This document shows, piece by piece, positions 1 to 12,272 of a stretch of DNA of 64,000 bases (within the stretch, counting starts at the first letter, position 1; each line of letters begins with the position of its first letter). The notes below the pieces were generated by a model. The model ran no database searches. It saw nothing but the letters and a program-made list of their open reading frames with translations, and was not told the origin of the DNA. The stretch covers positions 9,525,561 through 9,589,560 of the forward strand of contig NC_088775.1 in NCBI RefSeq assembly GCF_954871325.1. Direction: 5' to 3'. The DNA is from Gordionus sp. m RMFG-2023. Its lineage: Eukaryota > Nematomorpha > Gordioida > Chordodea > Parachordodidae. Position numbers and translations under genes: made by a program.

Positions 1-539
1 AGCTACGTTATCTTATAAAATAATTCAATTTTTTTTTAAACATCACAAATAAATTAAAATTTTAAATTCCTTTTATTAGTATATTATTATGAAATCATGT
101 ATAAAATAAAAAATAATTTTATATACAATCATAAAATAACCCAAAACAATAAAAATCTCTTACCAGGATCGATTTATTAAAATATCGATCATCTTGTATT
201 TTTCAAAAGCGCGAAATATCTGTCACCATCCTATATTTAATATTGGAACAGCCCTACTAATTATAATAAATAAATTTGAATTGTGTCATTATTTTTTTTA
301 TAAATGTATTTATGAATTATACAAATGCCTCACGACGAGTCGTCATTTTAATAAAGATAGCTACTTATTAATCGCCATTTTACTGTGGGCCACGTGTTTC
401 TTTTTTTTACATACTTACCCAGTTACTACACTGTTAAATTATTTCAAAAACGAGGTTATGTTTTTTATATGTGATCAATTTTATTTAAAAAATGCATAAT
501 GTCATTATTTTAATAATATTATTTAAAAAATGGTTACAG
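1..539. other. AT-rich non-coding stretch upstream of the first visible NAT10 exon
   Basis: I see no exon matching the preceding NAT10 region and no repeat I recognise. The open frame at 194-499 is low-complexity and resembles nothing. This is most likely intron. Confidence 0.5.
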
Positions 540-3500
540 AATTCCCCGAACGATTTACAAATGCTATCAGATGCTCCTGCTCACCAAATATTCTGTTTGC
601 TAGGTCCTTACGATCCGGCCAAGCCTAGTTTGCCAGAAATATTATGTGTTGTACAGGTTTTACGATTTTTCTTTTTTTTTTAAAATACAATTTTGAACCT
701 TTTAAAACTAATAAATTGTTAGCGAGTAACGAGTTTGTTTGAATGTGTCAGTTTTACCCCCTGTCTACAGAAATTTCCTATAAAATATTTTGGATCAAAT
801 TTGAAGTGAGTTGATTGAGATTCTAATTGCTTATGGTGTTTAGAACTAGTTATATATTGAATATGTAACAACCTTTTAAAAATAAAAGAAAAGTTCCACA
901 TATGGGAAGAAGGTATTTGGAATTATGTTGAAAGTGGAAAAATGGTGTATGTTAAATATGAACCCAATATCAAATATGGAAACAATGCATTGCTGTAGAA
1001 AGGATCTTGAATACTTTATGGAACATTTTTGTAGATATGCAATATATGAGAGTCCATATTTAACAAATAAGAAACTAGGCATTATAAAACAATTAATGCT
1101 TGTTAATATTCGATTAGCTTTAACATATCAAAAATGAATTTATTCTTCAAATTTGTTTGACCCACCCCATATGGTCCCAATCATCACAATCCCAATTTTA
1201 TTAAACAAAAAAAATATTACTCAAATTATGTGTTTTACAGATATTCTGAACCCCCACAATCCCAATATATTACACGGAATTATTTTTATAAGCAAATATT
1301 CACAACCTGAGTTGTTAATATTATATACATATACAAAAGTATCGTATCTATATTATATCTAGATACATTTTTAGCTGTATCGATATATACATATATTTTG
1401 TTATTTTATTTTACACTTTTTATTGTATATTAAAAATATTTAAATTTAGTATCATATTGCAATTTTTAAATTTGTTTAACGAAAAGATTATTTAACTCAC
1501 CTATGGGTAAAGTTTACATTTAAAAAATATAGATTTCTATGTGTCACCCTAAGAGAAGGATAGTTTTTCATATGGGCTATACCTATATAGGTCACCTATT
1601 TTAAAGGTCAATATTGATTTTTTCCCAATGTTTTATTGAAAGCATATAGACTATTAGCATATTATTTAAACAAGTATGGTGTAACCGATTATTTTGTTCG
1701 TTATCTTCGTTTGAAGAGGAAAACGATTACAGATCAGAAATTGAACGTTCACAATCAATTTTTCATTTACCTAAGTTGCTTTACCCGTAAACTAGAGATT
1801 AACCAGTTTCCTGAGCTATATAAACAAATATCTAGTGTTTTTAAGCGGCCCGATTCGGGCGATTTTTGCAAAAGACCCGTTTAAGATTTTAGCAAAATAA
1901 TGTTATGTAAGCCTCAAGATTTGGCAAATAAAGGTTCAAACCTTTCTACTATCTATGAGCAGAATATCTATACCTACATAATATTATTTTAGCTAAAATC
2001 ATAATAGGGTCATTTTTAAAAATCGATTCAAGTCGGGCAAGCTTAAAAACACTTTTAATATCTAATACCCGCAATTCCAATCTATTATAAGAATAGGTAT
2101 ACATACCCGCGGGCTATTGGTAAAATTTAATCGAAAGCCAGATAATTCATTCTTTCCCTCGTGTGTGTTTAATCTACTAACGTTATTTGCAACTTTTTTT
2201 ACACTATCAAAGGTATGCTTAGAAGGTGAATTATCGAAAGAATCTGTGATCGATAATTTGGCAAGAGGTAAAAAAGCTTCTGGAGATTTAATACCTTGGA
2301 ACATATCGCAACAGGTTTGTTCTGATATTATATAAAAAAAAATTTTAAAAGAAGACCAATATTATTTTAGACAAAATTCCTTTTATATAAGGAAAAATTT
2401 AGGACGGGCGGCTGATATAAAATAAATTTTTTTAAAAATTAAGAATAAATTGCCCAACATTTTTCTTCGCTATAAACTAAAATAAAATTTTTTTTAGGAA
2501 AATCTCGTTCAGCACCTTGTATTAATAATCTTAATTTCTGCGTCTATTCATTATTTTATGATTATAACTTTATTATAGGAAAGCCATTTTTTAAAAAAAA
2601 ACAGCTTTAATAATGAATGTTTCGGAGTTTTTTTATATAATGGAATCATCTAAGGATACGATTTTGTTGGTCCTAACTTAATTAATATATAAAAAAAATA
2701 GAATTGGAACTAGGTAAAAAAACGAAAATATTAATTTATCCTAGAACTCTCTAATAGACAATTAACAATCGGTTCTTATATTAAAACCTTTTTTTAAATG
2801 AGGATTCGTGAAATATAATAATTTTAATTTAAAAAAAAATATATACATTAGTTTCAAGATTACGATTTCCCTCATCTAGCAGGTGCTCGTATTATTAGAA
2901 TTGCAACTCATCCCGATTATCAACGGGTTAGCAACAAATTTATTAATTTGCAGAGATGGAATAAGTCGAAAATATTTAACATAATGGCTCAAAAACATTT
3001 TAAACAGGAAGTTAGGTGGAATATTTGTTCCTTTAAATTAATGACAAAAAAACATGAAAAGTTAATGCCATTCCTTTGTCATTGCATAATTTTTTTATAA
3101 AAAACAATATTTATTTCCTAAAAAATTTATACTAATCTTCATAAGATGGGCTATGGCAAAAAGGCCCTTCAAATGTTGACGAGCTTTTACGAAGCCAAAA
3201 TCATATCCTTAAATAATCGAGAACGCCAATCAATTCGGGAAAATGTTAAAATTTTGGATGATGAATCTGGGACCGAATTAAAGCCCAAAACGCACTTACC
3301 GCCTTTACTCTCTAAGTTATCGGAATGCGACCCTATTAAGTTAATTGCTCTTATATTATAATTTTTTGACGAATCAGAAATTTCATTTTAGATAGCACCT
3401 GGAGACTTGGAAGACCACCATTTTTTTCTTATTCAAAATTAATATTTAGCGGGTACCTGTCAGAGGGTCGAGATTTAGGCCCTCATGGATTTGGGGAAAA

Positions 3501-6500
3501 TTTTTTTCATTTTCAAGCTCTACTTGGGGATTTTCCCAACCATATATTTAAAAAATTTTTGTTTTTCTGAATAAATTCTGGCTGTAATTGATCCAAAAGG
3601 AAAATTGAAATTTGAGCAATTTTCCAATTAGCTTAATAGATATATTTAATTTTTTTTATATAAAATATAAAGTTTCGGTTATTAAATTTGTCCCCGGTTT
3701 GGAGAATTCCGGTTCTGATACCGGTTTCGAATTCCGCTTTAAGGGCAAGTAAATAAAGTTCATTCTACCAGCTTGATGCCGTTATCTGACGAATGTTTAT
3801 TAATCGATTCTAACCCACCCCACATATCTTATTCACAAAACATACCTTTTTTTAGGTCGAATATTTATTGTATCCCTTAGAATACCACTTTGCTAGCTTT
3901 CAAAACCCTCAATTTACTAATTACCACTTTTTTTAAAATATTTATAAGCCCCACTCTGATTTGTAAAATAATACTATTTTGACCGGGCCAGGTCTTTGGT
4001 ATGCAGTTAAAAAAAATGCTTGTATAAAGCAAACTATTAATACTTATCTTATCTAGCACGTTGGTCATGGACCTGCCCAAAATAAGTGTATGTTAATTAT
4101 ACGAAGGCCCATCCTCCATATAATTATGCTGATTTTTTTTTATCAGGGATACCAATAAACCTTGTAACCCAGATATATAGTTATATAAGAGTGAAATCAC
4201 CTAAGCTATATCGTATTTAGCAATGAGTATAGTAGTGAAAGAAGTAAAATATAATAGGTCCTCCTTCCAAATATACTGATAAAAATATAAGCAAATAAGT
4301 TTATTATAATTATAATTAGATTTTTTTTTATAAGATCAAATTAAAATATAATTAAAACAATTTTATTGAGTTACCAAATAGGACCATAATTATATCTAAA
4401 AAGATTTAATAGGCACGGCCTTAATTATATATTTAGTCAATGGCGACACCAACGCTACACAGCTATAAACCATGTAGTAAATCGAGGTTTAGGAACCGCC
4501 CACATTTCGAACCATCTTGAACCCACAGATTTATCTAAAGTAGATGGCTTAAGATCTACAACCAGAAAATCACTAATATGGGGCAGCACATGCATCTCTT
4601 TATTCTTTTCAAACTTATATATCAATATACTAATACAGACAGAAATTAAAAAAGATTAACAAATATAAAAATTTTAGCAACTTCATATTCACTCCAATAG
4701 TTACTTCCACAAATCCATTTTTCTTCATTAACATATAAGTTTATTAAATTTAGTATAATTATTTATATCTTTAACGATCAATAAACTGAAACTATTAGGT
4801 CCAAAAAGTAATAGGAGAAGATGTTTAAAAATATAACTATAAACAATAAAAAATTTACATTCGCCATCAACAATCATCCTTAGATGATCATAAATTAGGT
4901 TCACAATCCTCTTAAATAAACGTCTATTTGTCGAGCCAAGTCCCATATCTGTTAAGGATTTATAAATCTTGCCAAACCAAATATTCTTAGAAAGGTTTAA
5001 TGGAGGTCTCTTTTGGGAAGATTTTGTAGAATGCTTGATAGATAAGATTATTAGGGGCTTGTTTAAGGACATGTCCCATTAATTCTATTTTACTGTATTA
5101 TACTAACTTATAAACTGAAAGATTATTACATTTCCAATAGAGATTTTTATATGAAAGGATAAAAGTATCCGAGGCGTTTGTTAATAAATGATTGCATCTT
5201 CTTACTATGAGAAACAGCAATATTCCACGTCTCTATTCAATAGAAAAGCGAGGAAAGGGCTAAAATTTTAAATAATCGAATCTTCAAAGGAATAGATAAT
5301 TGGTTTGAGGACCATATATTCATAAATGACCTGTATTTAAATCTGGCTTTGTTTAGTTTAGCCATCATATCCTGTTTCATTTGACCTTTATTGTCTAGGA
5401 TAACTCCAGGATATCTCATGCAGATAACCTCTATAATATCATCATCTCCTATTTTTAAGTTATCATGGGTTAATGTATTGGCAGAGGTCAATACCTTAGT
5501 TTTCAAGCCTTTAGATGTAAGCCAAAAATCCTAGATTCAATGATTATATGGTTGACTAAGTATTGAAGTTTGGACATAGTAGTTCCAGTTAGACATAATA
5601 TCATCTGTAAAGGACAAAATATTTATATCTTCCACCGCGATTTCTTCCTTTCTAGATGTTTTTACTTTTTTAATAATAATATCAATGATGAAGTTGAATT
5701 ATAGCGGGGATAAAATAAAACCTTGTTCAAGTCCAATTTAACCTAAATTTTATGGGATTTCCTACTAACGTGATAAATTTGAGCTGAATAATTTTAATAT
5801 AAACTAATTTAAAGTTTTAACAAATGAGTAGATGTCCTTATCTCCTCCAATGCTGCCCACAATCTCGTATGGATAATAAAATCAAATTGTCCAATAAATA
5901 GTTGATTCTTTCTTATTTGAACCCTCTCAATTTCAATTTTTAGTGCCAAAATGGCCTCAATGGCATATGACTCTTTCTAAATGAGACCAATAAGACCACA
6001 TAATCTGGTTAAATTATTGACTTTAATCTATTTGAAATATGTATTTTGTATACCACTGAATTTAGTGAAATACCTCTCCAGCCTTTAAAATATTTAGGAT
6101 TTTTTTTACCTTAGGAAAGTTAATTGAAATTGTTGTGAACCAATTGGACCAACATGTTCCCTTGTCCAAACTCTTGTCATAATTGGGAGGAAAATTTTTT
6201 GAAAAGTTCGCTATATATACCAATGGCTTTTTAGTTAATTTATTATACCAATTGATTCCACTTTAGTTCGAGGTAACAGCCTATCTATATTTATGTTTGG
6301 AAGACGTGTAAGTTGGAGCTTTGAAGGTAATTGAGAGTGAGCAGAAGGGGAATATGGAGATTGGTGATTAGAGTAGATGATAATATCATGTCTTCTGTTA
6401 ATATTTGTTAGTATGTTGGGAAGTTGAAGATAATAGGGAGTAGGAATGACAATATGATGTAGATGGGAATGTCCAATCATTGGTAATGCTGATTAATATA

Positions 6501-9500
6501 TGGGGGTACTCGTTTACACTATGCATTTTTGCATAATATGAGTTTCAGATTGTCATCTCATTTGCTCGTGTGGGTTTGGAATAACTTATTATTATGAGTA
6601 ATCTTCGAGAAAAGCTCCTTAAATGATGTAAAGGATTTTAGTAGTTAAAAACTTTGTATGAATCATTTAAGTTTGAATAAATTTTGTATTAGGAATTTTC
6701 TCCAAAAAAGTTCTTTTAGCTCTCTTCAATCTGTGGCCAATGTTTAAAGGATATATTTGCCTCTGCTTCTTCTGTAGTGATCGGCCCCTATAAGACTAGC
6801 AATTAGATTTTTAGATTCCATCGAAATCCAATCTGGGTATATGCCCTGAATTGGTAAAAAATTTGTTGCTGATTTTGTAAAAATTTTAGTATTTCTTCAA
6901 AGATTATTAGTGCTTATGTCTCCCTGCAAGTTGTTTTTGGTTTGGATACGATCCCTAATTTGTTCCACCTATTTCCCCTTAGTATTTTGACCATTCAATA
7001 ATGCATTTATCTAGTTTCACTCTTTTAACATTTTTTTTTTATTATTCACTTTCTTCCTTTTTTATTTTAGGAATCTTCAGGTAGCACATAACAATTTTGT
7101 GACCTTATTAAATAAATATAGATTCTGCAAAATTTATTCATTTTTTATTAAAATAAAAATACATAAAATGAAACGAATGTATAATTTTAATATTGTGAGG
7201 GGGGGGGGGATATTTGGACCTGACCCCAAATTTTACCCTGTAGTTACACTTCTTGTAATAACTGATAAGTACTTTTTGTAATAGAAAAAAAATATTTTAT
7301 AGGCCTCATATCGTATGCGGAGCATTATCTGTTCTATATCCACCTTTTGCAAAATGCATATTTTTTGATAAATCAATTCCTTCTTATAAACAAAAGAAAA
7401 ATGTTATAATATTTATTTTCCAATATTATTTGCGTCCTATTGTGATCTCCCATTTAAAATAAACAACCCGATTAAGGTTTTAAACAATAATATTATGTAA
7501 GCCTTGATATTTTACTCATAGGGTGTCAAGGATATATATAATCCATCAATATTTGTCTTGAGGGAATTTTTCAAAAAAAAGAAAAGGAAAGATAATATTT
7601 TGGTTTATTTTACACATATTCGCAGATTAGATTATATGGGAGTATCTTATGGCCTGACTAGCGATCTTCTAAGATTTTGGAAAAGAACCGGTTTCGTTCC
7701 GGTTTATTTGAGGCAAACGGCCAACGAATTAACAGGTTTTAAATTCTATTATAAAATTTTGCTTAATATTTTGAATCACTTTTTTTCCTCAAGTTATGAT
7801 GTTTCATATTTTAAAGCGGACGCATGCTACTAACGGTCGCTTCATAAATAAAGGGAAGTGCTTTGACTTGCCTCATTTATAGTTAGTCCTAAATACCCTG
7901 AATGCATAACCAAATATATAATGTTAAATTATACAGATAAGATCTATCAGTGAATTACCTATTCCTTCAGTGGCAGTTCGGTATTCCGCGCTTACTGTAC
8001 ATGAGTATTTAGACCTTATTTAGAATAGCAAGGCTTATTGGATTAACTATAACATAGCTACATTATTTTGTAATTTGAATAGCGGCATAAACCTACCACA
8101 CTATTCTTGCTATTACAGTAGCGACCTTATAGAGGACCGTTTGTGTTCCTCTCAGTATTAATATTTATGATTTATAAATGTTCTACTTTTTAATATTTAA
8201 CGAGGTATTGTTGCAAGGGGGGAGGCTGAAATCTCATCCTAACTAACGCAATACATTCTTTATTGAAATGTATAAATACCTATTAATAATTAATACGTTT
8301 TAAAAAGGCGAACATTCTTGCATAATGCTTAAACGTTTGATCTCTTCCTCTAGTCTAAACGGCGCCCACAAAACTAACGATTGGTTAAACAACTATTTTC
8401 GCGACTTTAAACGACGTTTTATAAGGTTGTTATCCTTTCAATTCCGCCATTTTTGTCCACAAACTGCATTGTCACTCATGCAAAATCCCAAAGTAATTTT
8501 GTTAGAAAAGGATGAAGAAAGAGAAGAATCAACTAAGGAAGCAGACGAAGTCAAAGGTTTTTTTTATATAGATACTTTAATATTTTATAAAAGTAAAATA
8601 TTAGTGTTATAATTAGAGATTAGCAAAAGTAGACTCGGTTCGAACCCTATTTCTTTAAAAAAAATCGGGCCGGTCGGGTTGGGCCTTGGATTTTTTTAAA
8701 AATATATCTAAATTTATAAATTTTATGATGAGTTTCTTAGTTATATTGAAAATATTTGATTTTATTTATAGAAACTAGACGCCATATAAAATATAATTAT
8801 TTAGAGTAATTATAAAAATTAATTTCTATATTTAAATAAATTCGTGCCGAGCCGTTAAATTTTTTAAAAAAATTTCGGGTTTGGACCGAGGCGGCAAAAC
8901 TTTATAAAAAATTTCGAGCCGGGCTGAGCTTGAAAAATGGCCTGACGCAGATCACTAGTTATTATATTGGCTAAAATTTATATATTAACTTTATTTTTGT
9001 TAAATAATAATATATACTAAATTTATTGAATATAATTTATTCTCTTGTTGAAATAATATTACAATTGATTTGTTCTTTTGATAATTTTTTAATAATATAA
9101 TGCTCGATATAATTAGTTTCAAATTGTTTTGAAAAAATTTAGAATTTAACATAGATATGTTAACTTTTAGATTTGCATACTAAAATTTTTTTATTGTCAT
9201 TTTACTAATTTGAAAAAAGGCCCGTTAAACTACCTAGAACTCATCCACCATTTTACCCTTTCTGACATTAAACGGCTCACCATGTATTCGCAAAATTTGG
9301 TGGATTATCATTTGATCATGGATCTGATCCCCGTGATAGCTCAGTTCTATTTTACTGACAAATTATTGGATTTGCAACTCACTTTGGTGCAACAGGTGTG
9401 AAAATATGATTTATATTGAAAGCGATATGAAATCTTATTCAGTTTGAAATGCTCTTCATAATGAAAATTTTTTTTTGAGAATGCTTAAGCAAATTTTAAT

Positions 9501-11829
9501 TAAAATTCCAAATACTTTATAATTTTTATCTATAAAAAAATCTTTTATGAAGAAATCATAATTTTTTAAAAAAAAATCAAAGATTTTTTTGCTCAAAAAT
9601 TTTTAAAAAAACATCTTTGAGGATTTTTTTTTCAATCTCTGTTCTTATTTAATACTACGATTTAAAAAAACCTTTTATTATATTTAAAACAATTTAAATT
9701 CTAATTATTTTTTATATTTTTACGTTGGAAAGTCGATATTGGTAGGAATAGGTTTGCAACACAAAACCGTAGATAATTTGGAAAAAGAATTAAATTTACC
9801 ATCAAGCCAAATATTAGGATTGTTTAATAGACTAATTAGGCGCATATCAAGTGTAAGTTATTTTTTCACTGACTTCCGCTTTTATTTATCTTATTGACTA
9901 TGTACAAATTTAAATCAGTCCGTCCCATATTTTTTAATTACATATACGTTGTACTTCTATGCATTCCCATTATATGAGTTAAGATATTAATGACATTTTT
10001 GAGGAATAGTTTGTGATTTGCGTTTCCTATTTGGGCTAAAAATTTTTCTTTGGCTCTTTTTAACTTAGTTTTTGTAATTTTTCCATAGTTTTTGAGTTTG
10101 TAATGTTTCTGAGGTAGAGGGTATCCTCTTTTGTTTATGAGACATTTATTTGTTTATAGTCATCTGTTTCTTTTATTTTATTTATCTATTTTTCTCTTCC
10201 CTAGTTTCTTTGGTCTCTCTAATATGTCCGCCCCCTCCATAGACTAATATAGAAATAGTGGATGTGTCCTCAGTCTAGAAATTACCTATTTCTCTCTTAT
10301 CTTTCATACTTTTTGTATACATTTAAAAGTTTCCACTCGCCTTTGTATTCTAATTTCTCTTCTTCTTTGCAACTACTTCCATTATTAAGTATATTTCTTA
10401 AATACATTGTGACTACATTTACCCTATTAATCAATAATTTACATACTAAGTGATAAAAAAATTTTTTTGAGAATAAATTAGTTAGAAATGTTATCTAGAC
10501 CCTTATATTCTTTTTGTACAAAACGCATCATTGAGCCTGAGGACAGCTAAAATAAAATTTAATAATCCTTGCCTAACCATAAAATGATCACAATTTAAAA
10601 CTGGGACTAGCAGCATAAAAATAAATATGCCCAGGCTTGATCCAAAAAATTTACGGCTATATCTAAATGAATGCAGGGGGCAGGAGCGATTTGTATCCAT
10701 ATATAGTTAAGAAATAATAGTCTGGGATAGTGCCTCCATTTCACGTAGAAGCTGCCTTATAGATTTCATCGTCCTTGGCGCTATTATCTTAGAAAATATT
10801 GAAATCATTTTAAAATGATGTTTTTTTTATTTGTCATTGTTATCATTTTGGGATCAGAAAGATCTAGATTAAATCATTTTAACATTTAAGCCTGAGACAT
10901 CTTTTAAAATGTTAAGATCTAAGCATTTTAAATATATGACTGAAATTAATTTCTAGTCAAAAGTAGAAACAAGGTCTGTTATTTAAATTATTTCCATTCC
11001 CACCTGAAAAATTTATTTTTAAATATAACAGCACATATATATATTAAAATTATTCTGACCGATATTTTTAATTTTTTTTTATATCCATGCAAGGCTAAGT
11101 TAATATATGAATTTCATTCTATCCCTCTCTTTACTTTTTAGTATTTAAATTCCATTGTTGAAAGATCGATTGACAAACAATTGTTTCAAGATATGGATAA
11201 AGAAATTATCATGGAACCCACCAAAATGGACCTAAAAACAGAATTGGTTTATATTATTTAATTTAAACTTTCATATAATTTTTGGTTATATTTATTTTTA
11301 TATATCTCACGGGCATTTTGTAATAGGTTGGTTAAGCTTAATTTTTTTATTAACATAGAATTTTAAATATTTTTTATAAGTACAATGTTTCTACACGCTT
11401 AAATATTGTTTTTCTGAAATAAAACTTCTCTTATGCATAATATATATTAAGGATTTGATGGCTAAAGAAATAAAGCACAAGCAAGAATGTGAAAAAATGA
11501 AACTTTTAAACCAAAATTTTGGACGCTACGCGATTAAGGGTAGTGAACATGAGTGGGACATGGCTCTTGTCGATGTCAAAGATACGGAGTTGAATATTAT
11601 AAGTGTTGGAAGGTTATTTTTATTTTTTTAAATAAATTCGTCTATTTAATATAAATCTCCTTATTGAGTAGTTGGGAAAATGGATAAGTTTTTTTAAACA
11701 TTTTAATTTTTTTTTAGCTTACAAAAAACCGAAAGGAAAAAGGTTCTGAAAAAGGAGAGGCATTTGAACAGTGGAAATATCGAAAACAAACATAAAAAGA
11801 AGAAAAAATTTAAAAAAATGATGGACTGA
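540..11829 (+). CDS. NAT10: RNA cytidine acetyltransferase NAT10/Kre33, C-terminal half, 11 exons (5' partial)
   Basis: This enzyme makes N4-acetylcytidine in 18S rRNA and tRNA in the nucleolus, using ATP and acetyl-CoA. Exons I can join in frame are 540-656, 2213-2314, 2852-2926, 3146-3339, 7626-7735, 8308-8556, 9220-9395, 9733-9852, 11142-11246, 11452-11612 and 11718-11829. They give 506 residues, matching the C-terminal half of animal NAT10. Conserved stretches include NSPNDLQMLSDAPAH, RGKKASGDLIPW, the GNAT acetyl-CoA loop (HPDYQRMGYGKKAL, with Q-R-x-G-x-G), GVSYGL with FWKRTGFVPVYLRQT, and the tRNA-binding region NLVDYHLIMDLIP then GIGLQHKTVDNLEKE. The C-terminus is lysine-rich, as in the family. 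The helicase/ATPase half lies upstream of the window, or behind an intron I could not cross before 540. All junction phases agree. Family assignment is from recalled homology; exon ends are inferred from GT/AG and phase. Confidence 0.95.
1834..2053. repeat. Short MITE with inverted ends in a NAT10 intron (family A)
   Basis: The left end reads AGTGTTTTTAAGC and the right end GCTTAAAAACACT, an exact 13 bp inverted pair. Inside lies a second inverted pair built on TTAGCAAAATAATGTTATGT and its reverse complement near 1890-1920 and 1975-2000. Related sequence recurs near 7450-7520, 17600-17760 and 63220-63440, so this is a repeated family. There is no coding capacity. Confidence 0.75.
4045..4140. 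repeat. Solo fragment resembling the end of the long-TIR transposon at 52.2 kb
   Basis: The string around GTTGGTCATGGACCTGCCCA closely matches GTTGGTCATAGACCTGCCCA near 52245. No other part of that element is recognisable here, so it is probably a short relic within the NAT10 intron. Confidence 0.4.
4728..7000 (-). mobile_element. Degenerate LINE (non-LTR retrotransposon) with reverse transcriptase remnants
   Basis: It lies antisense in the 4.3 kb NAT10 intron. Reading on the minus strand, recognisable pieces in order are a linker (about 6.9-6.2 kb), a start-of-RT motif WRGISLNSVVYKI (about 6.1 kb), a GLEQG...LSPL motif (about 5.73 kb), the catalytic block ILSFTDDIM (about 5.6 kb, a variant of Y/F-A-D-D), and the post-RT thumb-like segment MRYPGVILDNKGQ to LALSSLFY (5506-5237). 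A further C-terminal stretch lies at 5072-4728. An in-frame stop follows LSPL and several frame changes separate the blocks, so the copy is dead. I do not see the endonuclease clearly, and neither the exact ends nor a poly-A tail could be placed. Confidence 0.75.
8614..8957. mobile_element. hAT-type MITE with 8 bp target-site duplication in a NAT10 intron
   Basis: The ends are TAGAGATTAGC on the left and GCAGATCACTA on the right, imperfect inverted repeats of hAT form. The flanking 8-mers are gttataat (8606-8613) and gttattat (8958-8965), matching 7 of 8, which fits a hAT target-site duplication. The interior alternates short GC islands (GGGCCGG, GAGCCG, GAGGCGG) with runs of T and A and codes for nothing. 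Elements of the same style recur in the window. Confidence 0.8.
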
Positions 11830-12272
11830 ATATCAATTAGATTATATATGTATATATCATATAAAATTATGTTTTATATATTTCTGAATTTGAATGATGG
11901 AACGATTTAAAATAAAAAAATATTTAAAAAATAATTTAAAGCTTTGCCAATTTTAAGTTTATAAAGCCAATCCCTTTTCAATAAAAAGGATCAAATGGTG
12001 TTAACGAGTATTGTTAAACTAAAATTAAATTGATAGTCGACCTTGAAAACAACAAAAAAAAGACAACTAATTTTATGTGTAATTTTATAATCAATAAAAT
12101 TTGATTATCTAGACATATAACTCATAAATTCATCTAATAATGGATACAACATTATGCAAATTTTGTAATAAAAATATATTTACATTAATATAAAATGGTG
12201 AAAGAAATCAATACTGTATAACACAATAGTGTACATTTTTTTTAAAAAAAAATTCGTTTTAGTAAGTGTGGT

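Noticed and set aside
194-499. Possible upstream NAT10 exon
   Set aside because: The peptide shows no match to the NAT10 segment that should precede NSPNDLQML.
10262-10453. Small secreted protein frame
   Set aside because: It is a pyrimidine-rich low-complexity stretch inside a NAT10 intron.
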